The notes: a model not told the origin generated them from the sequence alone. 64,000 nucleotides of DNA from Devosia sp. SL43 (GCF_021729885.1 NZ_CP063401.1:1860001-1924000), one strand, 5' to 3'; shown: positions 16,908-26,102, counted from the first letter of the stretch. A program made the numbers and translations.

Positions 16908-17354
16908 ATGCTGCAACATTTTCTGAGCGTGGGTGAGGTGGCGGCGCGCAGCGGCGTCGCCGTGTCGGCGCTGCATTTCTACGAGAGCAAGGGGCTGATC
17001 AGCAGCCATCGCAGTGCCGGGAACCAGCGACGCTATGACCGCACCGTTCTGCGCCGCGTGGCCGTCATCCGCGTGGCGCAGGATCTTGGCCTGTCGCTGG
17101 GCCGCATCGCCGAGGCCCTCGCCACCCTTCCAGCCGACGCAGCGCCGGGACCCGAAGATTGGGAGCGACTGTCCCGGCAATGGCGCGACGAGATCGATCA
17201 ACGCATTGCGCGGCTGACGCAATTGCGCGATGAGCTGACGGGCTGCATCGGTTGCGGGTGCCTGTCGACTGGCACCTGCCCGATGCGCAACCCCGGCGAT
17301 CGTCTCGCCACCAAGGGCAGCGGCCCGCGCCTGCTGCTTGGAGATTTGCCATGA
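16908..17354 (+). CDS. soxR: Redox-sensitive transcriptional activator SoxR
   Basis: This 148-residue MerR-family protein has an N-terminal winged helix ([25 protein letters not shown]), a dimerisation helix and a C-terminal iron-sulfur motif with C113, C116, C118 and C124 in the CX2CXCX5C pattern that is diagnostic of SoxR. The [2Fe-2S] cluster senses superoxide or redox-cycling drugs and switches target promoters on. The start codon lies only eight bases from the SoxR box. In non-enteric bacteria SoxR usually controls membrane transporters and oxidases rather than soxS; here the divergent membrane gene is the likely target. slyX overlaps its end by four bases. Confidence 0.96.
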   Translation: MLQHFLSVGEVAARSGVAVSALHFYESKGLISSHRSAGNQRRYDRTVLRRVAVIRVAQDLGLSLGRIAEALATLPADAAPGPEDWERLSRQWRDEIDQRIARLTQLRDELTGCIGCGCLSTGTCPMRNPGDRLATKGSGPRLLLGDLP

Positions 17355-17557
17355 CCGATTTCGCCGACCGCCTCGAAGCGCTCGAAACCCGCATCGCCTT
17401 CCAGGACGAGACCATCGAGGAGCTGAACGCCACCATCACCGCGCAGTGGCGGCAGATCGACCTGCTGACCCGCAAGCTGGATCAGATGGAGCAACAGGTC
17501 CGCTCCGGCGTGCATATCGCCGACCCCAGCACCGAGCCGCCACCGCCGCACTACTGA
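17351..17557 (+). CDS. slyX: SlyX family protein
   Basis: The 68-residue protein is a predicted coiled coil: [20 protein letters not shown] followed by a second heptad-rich helix. It ends in a short polyproline-histidine tail (PPPPHY), the hallmark of SlyX. Function is unknown. It overlaps soxR in an ATGA junction, so the two are translationally coupled. Confidence 0.92.
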   Translation: MTDFADRLEALETRIAFQDETIEELNATITAQWRQIDLLTRKLDQMEQQVRSGVHIADPSTEPPPPHY

Positions 17558-17568
17558 AGCGGCGGCCC

Positions 17569-19392
17569 TCACTCTCCCAGTCGCAGCGCCAGCCGGAGTT
17601 GCTGGATATGCTCGGGCACCTCGCTCCATAGCAGCTGCTGCAGCGCCGCCTGATTCTGTTGTGAGGGCTGCGTCGCCTGTTGGGCTTGGCTCACTTTCAG
17701 CGCCTCGCCGGCGTCGATCGTCGCCTGTTCCGGCTCGTAGTTCCTATGCCACCGCCAATATTGCGTATGGGTGAATATCCGCCCCAGGAAGCCCGGCAGG
17801 CCCGGTCGTCTGATGGCGACATTATGCTCATTGATGCCCGGCCCGAAACTGCCGCCCAGCCGGCCCGACACCAGGTCGCCCAACAGCGGGTTGCGGCTTT
17901 CGTCATAGATATTGGTCCACTTCACCGCGGCGAACTGCGCGGCGAAGTGTGGAAACAATGGATCGGTTATCATGCGCCTCGCCTTGGCCGGTCTCCTGGC
18001 CGGCGCTGGCGTGGTAACCGAGAACAGCATGCTGCCGTCGCGCAGCGGGTCGGGATGTGGTGGCGCTGTCGCAAAGCGTCGCTCGACAAGGGCGTCTTCG
18101 ACTTCCTCCGGGCTATCCGCCAGCAGGAACTCGGCGTGGGTCAGCGGACTGCCCAAAGTGATGAAGTCGGTGATCCGCCAGCCCGGATTCTGAGCCGCCA
18201 GCGCCGCCGACAGCGTCTCTTGCGCCGTCTGGAAGGCCGCCGGGTTGAAGGACCTGCCGTGCTTGCCCCACGCCGCCTTCACATGGAAGTCGCAGGAAGC
18301 GAGCGCCGCCTGCACGCCTGCGGCATTGGGGTCCCAACTGTGGTGATGGGTGGGACCATATTTCTCCCAGAACAGTTGCAGGATGTCGTAGCCAACAATA
18401 GTCCCCAGGCTATGACCGACGATGACGATGCGGTCATAGAGCGGCAGGTCGCTGCCGCCCGCCCGGCTCGGATCACTCAGCCGCTTGCTGTGCAGCGCCT
18501 CCAGCAGCGCCAGCCCACGCTCCCGCACCAGCCGGCGGCGCTCCACCGTGCTCGGGGTGGCCCGCACGTAGCGCACCACGTCGCCCGCATAAGGCGCCAC
18601 CAGCGCATTCATGCCCCAGCCCACCGCGGCCGTCAGGCCGGTCGCCCAGAACCGGAGGGAACTGACTGTCTCGGACGGCAGGAAAGACAGCGCCAGGCCG
18701 GCCACCAGCATGGCCATGGGCAACAGGATCGCCACCTTGCGCAAGACGCCGTGCGCCTGGAAAATGCGCACCGCCAGCACAATGGCCGCCACGGCAATCA
18801 GGATACTCGCCACCAGCGGTCGGTACGGCGCCAGCCAGGCGCCCACTGTCCGCAGCGCGTCCGCAAAGGGCAGCCTCTCGGGATCGGGATGAACCGCAAT
18901 GAAGCCGGCAACCACGATGATGGCCGCCAGGATCCACAGGATCAGCCACGCGCGCCGGACCTTGGTCGAATCCGGCAAGCGGAACGGCGAGCGCAGCAAC
19001 AGCGTCCTGATCCAGCCCGTCACCATGTCGAGCGGCGTACCGTCCATGATGTCGGCCCAGTAGAACTCAAAGAAGTCGGTGCGCTTCTGCGGGCCGTCCT
19101 TGAGCGTGGTGATGCGCCGTAGTTCGCCCGAACCAGTGGTGATGTCGGGCACGATGGACACGTCCAGCATGCCGTTCGGCCCGACCGGCATACTGCCCAG
19201 TGTCAGGTCGCGCCGATAGACCGTCTCGACCAGATCCCGGAGTGTCTCCAGCGGACGCTGCTCACCCATGCCGTGGATGACCACCACCGCTGTCTTCTGC
19301 TGCGCAAGCGCCGCACCGGGCTCGCGTTTCATCGCTCCCCTGGAACGTGCCGCAGTCTCCGCCGCCGTCCGTCCCGTCGGTGCTCGTGCCAT
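17569..19392 (-). CDS. Membrane-embedded alpha/beta hydrolase, lipase-like
   Basis: This large 607-residue protein begins, after a basic tail, with VVVIHGMGEQRP (near residue 36), a lipase-type oxyanion loop. It continues with a DFFEFYWADIM segment and three or four transmembrane helices between residues 148 and 260. The IVIVGHSLGTIVGYD nucleophile elbow is near residue 325. ITLGSPLTHAEF and a late NEHNVAI segment are also typical of bacterial lipase-like hydrolases. Insertion of membrane helices between the oxyanion loop and the elbow is unusual. The substrate is unknown, perhaps a membrane lipid. The ATG at 19392 follows GGGGAGG. It lies downstream of the transhydrogenase terminator and is probably monocistronic. 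Confidence 0.8.
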   Translation of the reverse strand: MARAPTGRTAAETAARSRGAMKREPGAALAQQKTAVVVIHGMGEQRPLETLRDLVETVYRRDLTLGSMPVGPNGMLDVSIVPDITTGSGELRRITTLKDGPQKRTDFFEFYWADIMDGTPLDMVTGWIRTLLLRSPFRLPDSTKVRRAWLILWILAAIIVVAGFIAVHPDPERLPFADALRTVGAWLAPYRPLVASILIAVAAIVLAVRIFQAHGVLRKVAILLPMAMLVAGLALSFLPSETVSSLRFWATGLTAAVGWGMNALVAPYAGDVVRYVRATPSTVERRRLVRERGLALLEALHSKRLSDPSRAGGSDLPLYDRIVIVGHSLGTIVGYDILQLFWEKYGPTHHHSWDPNAAGVQAALASCDFHVKAAWGKHGRSFNPAAFQTAQETLSAALAAQNPGWRITDFITLGSPLTHAEFLLADSPEEVEDALVERRFATAPPHPDPLRDGSMLFSVTTPAPARRPAKARRMITDPLFPHFAAQFAAVKWTNIYDESRNPLLGDLVSGRLGGSFGPGINEHNVAIRRPGLPGFLGRIFTHTQYWRWHRNYEPEQATIDAGEALKVSQAQQATQPSQQNQAALQQLLWSEVPEHIQQLRLALRLGE

Positions 19393-19435
19393 GCCATCCT
19401 CCCCGGGGCCCCGGAAGAATAAACAATTCGCGCGA

Positions 19436-19463
19436 AGTAAAAGGGCCGCCCGGAGGCGACCCT
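19436..19463 (-). terminator. Rho-independent terminator of the transhydrogenase operon
   Basis: On the minus strand AGGGTCGCC pairs with GGCGGCCCT (one wobble) over a short loop and is followed by TTTTAC, 30 bases after the pntB stop. Confidence 0.8.
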
Positions 19464-19492
19464 AGATTACTCCGCGATAGCAGGCAAATCCG

Positions 19493-20899
19493 TCAGTGGC
19501 CGAGCGACTTGACGATATCCTCGGTGACCTTCTTGGCGTCGCCGAACAGCATCATCGTGTTGTCGCGGAAGAACAGCTCGTTCTGCACGCCCGCATAGCC
19601 AGCCGCCATGCCGCGCTTGATGAACAGCACCGTGCCTGCGTCTTCGACGTTGAGCACCGGCATGCCGTAGATCGGCGAGGTCTTGTCGGTCTTGGCCGAG
19701 GGGTTGGTCACGTCATTGGCGCCGATGACGAAGGCCACGTCCGACTGGGCGAATTCCGAGTTGATGTCTTCGAGCTCGAACACTTCGTCATAAGGCACGT
19801 TGGCTTCCGCCAAGAGCACGTTCATATGCCCCGGCATGCGACCCGCCACCGGATGGATGGCGTATTTGACAGTGACGCCTTCCTTCTTGAGCAGATCGGC
19901 CATTTCGCGCAAGGCATGCTGGGCCTGGGCCACAGCCATGCCGTAGCCTGGCACGATGATGACCTTGCCGGCATTCTTCATCAGGAACGCCGCGTCTTCT
20001 GCGGCGCCCTGCTTGACCGGACGGTCGTCTTCCGCCGCACCGGCGGCCGAGCCACTGTCGCCGCCGAAGCCGCCCAGGATCACCGAGATGAAGCTGCGGT
20101 TCATGGCCTTGCACATGATGTAGCTCAGGATCGCGCCCGAACTGCCCACGAGAGCGCCGGTGATGATCAGCGCCGTATTGCCCAGCGTGAAGCCGATGCC
20201 TGCCGCCGCCCAGCCCGAATAGGAATTGAGCATGGAGACGACCACCGGCATGTCAGCGCCGCCGATCGGGATGATCATCAGCCCGCCCAGCACGAGAGCC
20301 AGGATAGTAATCGCCCAGAACAGCCAGGGATCGGCCGACGTGGTGAAGGCCCAGACCAGCAACACGATGGCCACGCCCATCACGATATGGATGGCATGGC
20401 GCGCCGGCAGGATGATCGGCTTGCCGCTCATATTGCCGTTGAGCTTGGCGAAGGCGATGACCGAACCGGTAAAGGTGAAGGCGCCGATGGCCACGCCGAT
20501 CGACATTTCGACCAGCGCCTGCGCATGGATAGCGCCCGGCGCGCCGATGCCGAAGGCCTCAGGCGCATAGAGCGCTGCGGCGGCCACGAACACGGCGGCC
20601 AGGCCGACCAGCGAGTGGAACGCGGCCACCAGCTGCGGCATGTCGGTCATCTTGACGGTGCGGGCCATATAGGCGCCGATACCGCCACCTATGCCGATGC
20701 CGCCGATGATCAGCACCCAGCTGACCCAGTCGGAGGGCGCCGCAACGGCAAGCGTTGTGACGATGGCGATGCCCATGCCGACCATGCCGAAGGTGTTACC
20801 CTGGCGTGACGAGCGCGGGCTCGACAGGCCGCGCAGCGCGAGAATGAACAGCACGCCGGAGACGAGATAGAGAAGGGCTGCGATATCTGCAGAGATCAT
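19493..20899 (-). CDS. pntB: NAD(P) transhydrogenase subunit beta
   Basis: The 468-residue subunit has eight to nine transmembrane helices (residues 1-265), a charged linker and the NADP-binding domain III. That domain shows VIIVPGYGMAVAQAQ near residue 313 and SDVAFVIGANDVTNPSA near residue 390. With the two alpha parts it forms the proton-pumping enzyme that drives NADPH formation from NADH using the membrane proton gradient. It is the last gene of the pntAA-pntAB-pntB operon and is followed by a terminator. Confidence 0.97.
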   Translation of the reverse strand: MISADIAALLYLVSGVLFILALRGLSSPRSSRQGNTFGMVGMGIAIVTTLAVAAPSDWVSWVLIIGGIGIGGGIGAYMARTVKMTDMPQLVAAFHSLVGLAAVFVAAAALYAPEAFGIGAPGAIHAQALVEMSIGVAIGAFTFTGSVIAFAKLNGNMSGKPIILPARHAIHIVMGVAIVLLVWAFTTSADPWLFWAITILALVLGGLMIIPIGGADMPVVVSMLNSYSGWAAAGIGFTLGNTALIITGALVGSSGAILSYIMCKAMNRSFISVILGGFGGDSGSAAGAAEDDRPVKQGAAEDAAFLMKNAGKVIIVPGYGMAVAQAQHALREMADLLKKEGVTVKYAIHPVAGRMPGHMNVLLAEANVPYDEVFELEDINSEFAQSDVAFVIGANDVTNPSAKTDKTSPIYGMPVLNVEDAGTVLFIKRGMAAGYAGVQNELFFRDNTMMLFGDAKKVTEDIVKSLGH

Positions 20900-20904
20900 C
20901 GGCG

Positions 20905-21267
20905 TTAGCCCTTCTTCTTGTACATTGCCAGCATGCGCTGGGTGACGAGGAACCCGCCGAAGATATTGACCGAGGCGAAGACCAGGGCGATGAAGCCAAA
21001 GGCCTTGGAGACCCAGTTGCCGTCAGCCGCAAGCTGCACGCCCACAGCCAGCAGTGCGCCAACCACGATCACTGAGGAGATCGCGTTGGTCACGCTCATC
21101 AGCGGCGTATGCAAAGCCGGGGTCACCGACCAGACGACGAAATAGCCCACGAAAATCGCCAGCACGAAAATGGCGAGGCGGAAGGTGAAGGGGTCGATGG
21201 CGCCGCCGATGGCCGCATGCGCGACCGCGGCGATGGCATCGGCGGTCTGTTCTGCCGTGGCTTCCAT
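20905..21267 (-). CDS. pntAB: NAD(P) transhydrogenase subunit alpha, part 2 (membrane)
   Basis: The 120-residue protein has three transmembrane helices, with the conserved [20 protein letters not shown] segment near residue 45. It corresponds to the C-terminal membrane part of fused PntA. Split alpha subunits are normal in alphaproteobacteria. The start codon directly abuts the pntAA stop with no spacing, and pntB starts five bases after its own stop, so the three are tightly coupled. Confidence 0.96.
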   Translation of the reverse strand: MEATAEQTADAIAAVAHAAIGGAIDPFTFRLAIFVLAIFVGYFVVWSVTPALHTPLMSVTNAISSVIVVGALLAVGVQLAADGNWVSKAFGFIALVFASVNIFGGFLVTQRMLAMYKKKG

Positions 21268-22881
21268 TTACTGGGCTCCCTTGGGTGCAGCCGGCTTGGT
21301 CGCCGGCTTCTTGGCGGCGGGCTTCTTGGCGGCTGCGGGCGCTTTGGCCGCAGGTGCTTTGGCGACTGCAGCAGGCTTGGGTGCCGCTGGCTTCTTGGCC
21401 GCCGGTTCTTTGACAGTTGCAGCAGCCTTGGGCGCGACAGGCTTTTTCGCCGCCGGCCTCTTGACGGGCGTCAAGACCGTTGGCGATGCGGCAGCAGCGG
21501 CATCCATCACGCCTGCGGCCTTCTCGGTCGCTGCCTGCTTGGCCGGCGTCGCTGCAGGTTCGGCGGCATCGGAAATGGACTGCTCCACGCCCGGCGCGGC
21601 CTTGTTGGGCGTATCGGCCATGGCAGCAACCACAGGCTTCTTGGCAGGCGCCTTCTTGGGCGCGGCCTTCGGCTCGACCGACTTGGCCGGAGCCTTCGGC
21701 GCAGCCTTTGCCGATGCCTTGGGAGCAGGCTTGGCCTCGACCGTCGAGGCAGCCGTCACGAAGCTTGGATGCACCACCGCGCCATCGCGGGTCAGCACGG
21801 TCGCCTTGACCAGTTCGTCATCCCAGTTGATGGCGAGCTTCTTTTCCTTGGCGTCGATCAGCGTGGTGAGGAAGGCCAACAGGTTGCGCGCATAAAGCTG
21901 GCTCGCTGTGGTCGGGATGCGACCCTGCATGTTGGTATAGCCAACGATCTTGACGCCGTTATGCTCGATCACCTTGCCTGGCACCGTCAGCTCGACATTG
22001 CCACCGCGTTCGGCCGCGAGATCGACAATAACCGAACCCGGCGCCATCGATTCCACCATCGCCTTGGTGATCAGCCGTGGCGCTGGGCGCCCCGGGATCA
22101 GTGCCGTGGTAATGACAATATCCTGCTTGGCGATATGGCTGGCGGTGAGCTCAGCCTGCTTGGCCTGATAAGCGGCGCTCATCTGCTTGGCATAGCCGCC
22201 AGCGGTTTCGGCCTGCTTGAATTCCTCGTCCTCCACGGCAACAAACTTGCCGCCCAGCGATTCCACCTGCTCCTTGGCGGCGGGGCGCACATCGGTTGCC
22301 GACACTACGGCACCGAGGCGCTTGGCCGTCGCAATGGCCTGGAGGCCGGCAACGCCCGCGCCCATCACGAAGGCCTTGGCCGGACGCACCGTACCGGCTG
22401 CGGTCATCATCATCGGGAAAGCGCGTTCGAATTCGGCGGCGGCTTCGATAACGCCCTGATAGCCGGCAAGGTTGGCCTGGCTGGACAGGATATCCATCAC
22501 CTGCGCGCGGGTAATGCGCGGCATGAATTCCATGGAAATGGCGGTCACGCCAGCCTTGGCCAGTGCGGCGACATCCTTGTCATTGCCATATGGGTCGAGC
22601 GCACCGATCACCAGCGCGCCTTTGTTGACGCCACCAAGCGACGCCGCCGTCGGACGGCGCACCGTCAGCACCACATCGGCGCCCTTGAGGGTCGCATCGG
22701 CGCTGGCGGCAATGGTCGCGCCGGCAGCCGTGTAGTCTTTGTCGAGGATGCGCGAGCCCATGCCCGCGCCCTTCTCGACAGCTACGCTGGCGCCAAGCGC
22801 AATAAACTTGCCCACCGTTTCGGGGGTGGCCGCAACGCGGTTCTCCCCCTCGAAACGTTCGCGGACGATGGCAATTTTCAT
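21268..22881 (-). CDS. pntAA: NAD(P) transhydrogenase subunit alpha, part 1, with histone H1-like tail
   Basis: Residues 1 to about 375 form the NAD-binding domain I. It is recognised by the opening KIAIVRERFEGENRVAATPE, by VMGAGVAGLQAIATAKRLGA near residue 170 and by VIVDLAAERGGNVELT near residue 290. It ends with the usual HPSFV segment near residue 370. Then follows an added stretch of about 160 residues made almost only of Ala, Lys and Pro, with repeated AKKPA units like histone H1 or AlgP. Other PntAA proteins are about 370-400 residues and end soon after HPSFV. The reading frame is intact and runs straight into pntAB, so this is a real fusion and not a frameshift. Its effect on the enzyme is unknown. 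Confidence 0.95.
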   Translation of the reverse strand: MKIAIVRERFEGENRVAATPETVGKFIALGASVAVEKGAGMGSRILDKDYTAAGATIAASADATLKGADVVLTVRRPTAASLGGVNKGALVIGALDPYGNDKDVAALAKAGVTAISMEFMPRITRAQVMDILSSQANLAGYQGVIEAAAEFERAFPMMMTAAGTVRPAKAFVMGAGVAGLQAIATAKRLGAVVSATDVRPAAKEQVESLGGKFVAVEDEEFKQAETAGGYAKQMSAAYQAKQAELTASHIAKQDIVITTALIPGRPAPRLITKAMVESMAPGSVIVDLAAERGGNVELTVPGKVIEHNGVKIVGYTNMQGRIPTTASQLYARNLLAFLTTLIDAKEKKLAINWDDELVKATVLTRDGAVVHPSFVTAASTVEAKPAPKASAKAAPKAPAKSVEPKAAPKKAPAKKPVVAAMADTPNKAAPGVEQSISDAAEPAATPAKQAATEKAAGVMDAAAAASPTVLTPVKRPAAKKPVAPKAAATVKEPAAKKPAAPKPAAVAKAPAAKAPAAAKKPAAKKPATKPAAPKGAQ

Positions 22882-22942
22882 GAAAGACTCCTACCCGCCT
22901 GCCCGACGGACAGGCTCGTTTCTGCCTGCGTTGGTTCGCCGA

Positions 22943-23110
22943 TCAGGGCTTGATGAGGAAGTAGAGAATGACCGCGGTGATGGCCAGGCTGATGATCGAC
23001 CACTTAACGGCGGTCAGGAAGCCATTATAGGTGGCTTCGTGCTGTGCGTAGTCCATCGGCGATTCCACCTGCAGCTCGGTGTGGTGTTCGGGGCGGTGCT
23101 TTGTGGCCAT
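22943..23110 (-). CDS. aa3-type cytochrome c oxidase subunit IV
   Basis: This 55-residue protein was found by reading the minus strand. It starts MATKHRPEHH, continues with DYAQHEATYNGFLTAVKW and ends in one transmembrane helix with the charged tail IKP. It matches the bacterial aa3 cytochrome c oxidase subunit IV family, a small accessory helix of the terminal oxidase in alphaproteobacteria. The catalytic subunits are not in this window. It lies 61 bases upstream of pntAA in the same direction and is probably the first gene of that operon, as in many rhizobia. Confidence 0.9.
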   Translation of the reverse strand: MATKHRPEHHTELQVESPMDYAQHEATYNGFLTAVKWSIISLAITAVILYFLIKP

Positions 23111-23162
23111 GTCGTCCTCGTTCGTCCAGTCGTCTCAAAGTCTATGCGCCGAAAGGCCAACC

Positions 23163-24965
23163 TCAGGGCGAAGTCGCTTCCAGCTCGTCGATCAGGCCCT
23201 CGATCATCGACAGGCCGAGCGACCAGAATTGCGGGTCCTTGGCATCGAGCCCGAACGGCGCGAGCAGTTCGGAATGATGCTTGCTCCCCCCGGCCTTGAG
23301 CAGCTCGAAATAGCGCTCCGCAAAGCCTTCATTGGCCTTCTCATACTGTGCGTAGAGCGAGTTCACAAGGCAGTCGCCGAAGGCATAGGCATAGACATAG
23401 AACGGCGAATGGATGAAGTGCGGGATGTAGGCCCAGAACGTGTCATAGCCCTCGTTCTGAATGATCGCATCGCCCAGGGACTCCTTCTGCACGTCGAGCC
23501 AGATCTGGTTGATCTCCTCGGTCTTGAGCTCACCCTGCCGCCGCGCTGTATGGACCCGCCGCTCGAACGTATAGAACGCGATCTGGCGCACCACGGTATT
23601 CAGCATGTCCTCGACCTTGCCCGACAACAGCGCAAAGCGCTGCTTGGGGTCGGTGGTCTTGGCCAGCAGCGAGCGGAAGGTCAGCATTTCGCCGAACACT
23701 GAGGCCGTCTCGGCCAGCGTCAGCGGCGTGTTGGCCAGGATCGGTCCTTGCGCCGCTGCCATGCGCTGATGCACGCCATGACCCAGTTCATGCGCCAGCG
23801 TCATGATATCGCGCGTGCGGCCCAGGTAATTGAGCATCAAGTAGGGATGGGCGCTCGGCACGGTCGGATGCGCAAACGCCCCCGACAGCTTGCCGTCGCC
23901 TGTGGGCGCATCGATCCAGCCGGAATTGAAGAACGGCCGCGCCCATTCCTCCAGCTCCGGGGAGAACTTGCCATAGGCTTCCAGCACGGTCGACACCGCG
24001 CTGTCCCAGTCCCATGTCCGCTCGTCGCTGGTCGGCAGCGGCGCATTGCGGTCCCAGGCATTGAGCTTGTCCTTGCCGAACCACTTGGCCTTCATCGCGT
24101 AGTAGCGGTGGCTCAACCGCGGATAAGCCTCCTGCACCGCCGCCTGCAGCGCATCGACCACTTCGCGCTCGACCGAATTGGCCATATGCCTGGAATCGGC
24201 GATATCCTCATACCCGCGCCAGCGGTCCGAGATTTCCTTGTCCTTGGCCAGAACATTGGTGATGTGGGTAAACAGCCGCCCATTGGCTTTGAGCGTCTTG
24301 CCCAGCGCCTTGAATGCCGCCTCGCGCTTCTTCTCGTCCTTTTCGGACAGCAGATGCAGCGTCGCTTCCATGTTGAGCACCTCGCCATCCACCTCGAATT
24401 CGAGGCTCGACAGCGTCTCATCAAACAGCCGGTTCCACGCCGAATAGGCGGTCACCGACTTGTCGTGGAACAGCTCTTCGAGCTTGTCGTCGAGCTGATA
24501 GCGTTTGGCCTTGCGCAGCTCGGCAAACCAGGTGCGATAGCGCGCCAGTTCCGGATCGGCGGCAAACGCCGCTTCGAGATCGGTATCCTCGATGCGGTTC
24601 AGTTCCAGTTCGAAGAACAGTACCTTGGTCGAGAGGTTCGTCAGTGCCTCATTGGTATCGCCCATGAATTTGGCGCGATCCGCATCGGTCGATTTCTGCG
24701 CGTATTGCAGGAAGGAGAACGAACCGATCTTGCCCGTGAGATCGCCGAGTTCCTCGCTGTCCTTGATCGCCTTGACCAGCTTGCCTGACTTGGTCAGCTC
24801 GACCAGCTTGCCCTTGTACGTCGCCTCGAACCGCGCCGCATCGGCCTTGGCCTTTTCGAGGTCGGCCTTGAATTCAAGACTGTCGCGGCCGGGATAAAGA
24901 TCGCTGAGATCCCAGACCGGCAAAGCGCCCAATTCATTGTGGCCCTTCTGAGCGGCTGCGGTCAT
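23163..24965 (-). CDS. pepF: M3 family oligoendopeptidase F
   Basis: The 600-residue cytosolic zinc peptidase has the HELGHGVH motif near residue 389, providing two zinc ligands and the catalytic glutamate. The downstream third ligand lies in ETASVFGEML near residue 415. The remaining sequence is helical, enclosing a narrow channel, as usual in M3B peptidases that cut peptides of about 7-17 residues. It has no signal peptide. The gene reads in the same direction as the cox IV gene, 52 bases upstream of it, and the two may be co-transcribed. Confidence 0.95.
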   Translation of the reverse strand: MTAAAQKGHNELGALPVWDLSDLYPGRDSLEFKADLEKAKADAARFEATYKGKLVELTKSGKLVKAIKDSEELGDLTGKIGSFSFLQYAQKSTDADRAKFMGDTNEALTNLSTKVLFFELELNRIEDTDLEAAFAADPELARYRTWFAELRKAKRYQLDDKLEELFHDKSVTAYSAWNRLFDETLSSLEFEVDGEVLNMEATLHLLSEKDEKKREAAFKALGKTLKANGRLFTHITNVLAKDKEISDRWRGYEDIADSRHMANSVEREVVDALQAAVQEAYPRLSHRYYAMKAKWFGKDKLNAWDRNAPLPTSDERTWDWDSAVSTVLEAYGKFSPELEEWARPFFNSGWIDAPTGDGKLSGAFAHPTVPSAHPYLMLNYLGRTRDIMTLAHELGHGVHQRMAAAQGPILANTPLTLAETASVFGEMLTFRSLLAKTTDPKQRFALLSGKVEDMLNTVVRQIAFYTFERRVHTARRQGELKTEEINQIWLDVQKESLGDAIIQNEGYDTFWAYIPHFIHSPFYVYAYAFGDCLVNSLYAQYEKANEGFAERYFELLKAGGSKHHSELLAPFGLDAKDPQFWSLGLSMIEGLIDELEATSP

Positions 24966-25023
24966 GGCGATCTCTCCGGCTGGTCAATTGAGCGCGGACC
25001 TTAGCCAGCGTCCTGTCCGATGG

Positions 25024-25050
25024 AAAGAGGGGCACCCGGTGGGATGCCCC
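25024..25050 (-). terminator. Possible weak terminator after the iron-binding protein gene
   Basis: On the minus strand GGGGCA pairs with TGCCCC over a 10-base loop and is followed by TCTTTCC, nine bases after the stop at 25059. The T-tract is broken, so termination may be partial. Confidence 0.5.
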
Positions 25051-25058
25051 GCTTTTGA

Positions 25059-26039
25059 TCAATCGAGCAGTCCGTATTCCTTGGCCGTGGTCACGACAGT
25101 AGTCGGATCGCCATCGATGGCCAGTTCGATTTCCGGCACCAGCTTGTCGAGCATGCTGTTGATGCTGAGGGGCGATGCATAGGAGAAGGCGCCCGAAAGC
25201 TGCTTGCCCGCAAAGATTTCGCGTCCTTCCACATGCGCCCGCATGCGATCGCGCAAGGCCAGCCCCTTGACGCTGGCCGGATCGTCCTCGCCGTTGAACC
25301 AGATGACCACGTCTGCATCCACGACATCGGTCTGTTCCATGGACAGGTCGGTGACGAAGTCCTCCGGCGAACTGCTCGCATCAATGACTGCTGGCGTGAC
25401 GAAACCCAGCTCCGCCATCATCTGCGAACGCACATCGTTGGAGCGATAGGCGCCCAAAGTGTCGCCGACCCAGGCTATGGCAGCTGTCTTTCCTTGCCAT
25501 TCCGGATGCGCCGCCGCGCTATCGGCAAACCGCTGATCGATGCCGGTCACCAGCGCCTCGGCCTGCTCTTGTTCGCCCACGATCCGCCCGAACGTCTTGG
25601 TGATGACCTGCCATGGCGTGCCATAATCGGCATAATCCAACCCGGTCGCGACGACCGGGGCAATCTTTGACAGTTCGACATATTCCTCAGCAGTAATGCC
25701 GGCCCACACCGCCTCAATGACGTCAGGCTCCAGCATGGCGATCTGCTCGTAGTTGAGATCACCAATCATCTGCGGCTGCGAGTCACCCAGTGCAGCCTGT
25801 GCCCAGGGCCAGGCACCATATGGATAGTCGCCGTACCAGGTCCGCACGCCGACCGGATGCACCCCGAGCGAGAGAAAATGGTCTTGTCCGAGATACGACA
25901 GGCTCACGACGCGAACTGGCTTTTCATCCAGTGTCGTGACGCCAAACTTGTGTTCGAACACCTGGGGAAAATCTTGTGCCGCGACAGGAACGGCAATCAG
26001 CATAAAGGCTAGCGGGATCAGTCTTGAAAGCGGCAGCAA
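25059..26039 (-). CDS. Iron-siderophore ABC transporter substrate-binding protein
   Basis: The 326-residue exported protein has a short signal peptide (residues 1-20, ending VAAQ). The mature part has the two-lobed class III binding fold with a long connecting helix. Segments VRVVSLSYLGQDHFLSLG and YEQIAMLEPDVIEAVWAG are typical of FhuD/FepB-like proteins that capture ferric siderophores or haem in the periplasm. I start at the TTG at 26039, which has GGAG seven bases upstream; another TTG at 26063 lacks a ribosome site. No permease or ATPase gene accompanies it, so it is an orphan that must dock onto a transporter encoded elsewhere. A TGA-N9-TCA iron box lies 64 bases before the start. Confidence 0.87.
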   Translation of the reverse strand: MLPLSRLIPLAFMLIAVPVAAQDFPQVFEHKFGVTTLDEKPVRVVSLSYLGQDHFLSLGVHPVGVRTWYGDYPYGAWPWAQAALGDSQPQMIGDLNYEQIAMLEPDVIEAVWAGITAEEYVELSKIAPVVATGLDYADYGTPWQVITKTFGRIVGEQEQAEALVTGIDQRFADSAAAHPEWQGKTAAIAWVGDTLGAYRSNDVRSQMMAELGFVTPAVIDASSSPEDFVTDLSMEQTDVVDADVVIWFNGEDDPASVKGLALRDRMRAHVEGREIFAGKQLSGAFSYASPLSINSMLDKLVPEIELAIDGDPTTVVTTAKEYGLLD

Positions 26040-26102
26040 GGCAAAGCTCCGGGGGTGGACCAACCGCGCATCCGCGCGAGGCGACCCCGTGGTTACATAA
26101 CA

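Noticed and set aside
19496-20809. 437-codon ORF antisense to pntB
   Set aside because: Mirror frame of a membrane protein gene with His/Asp/Arg-rich translation and no recognisable motif.
21109-22953. 614-codon ORF antisense to pntAA
   Set aside because: Low-complexity Gly/Arg/Leu translation produced by the Ala/Lys/Pro-rich tail and the GC-rich third position on the other strand.
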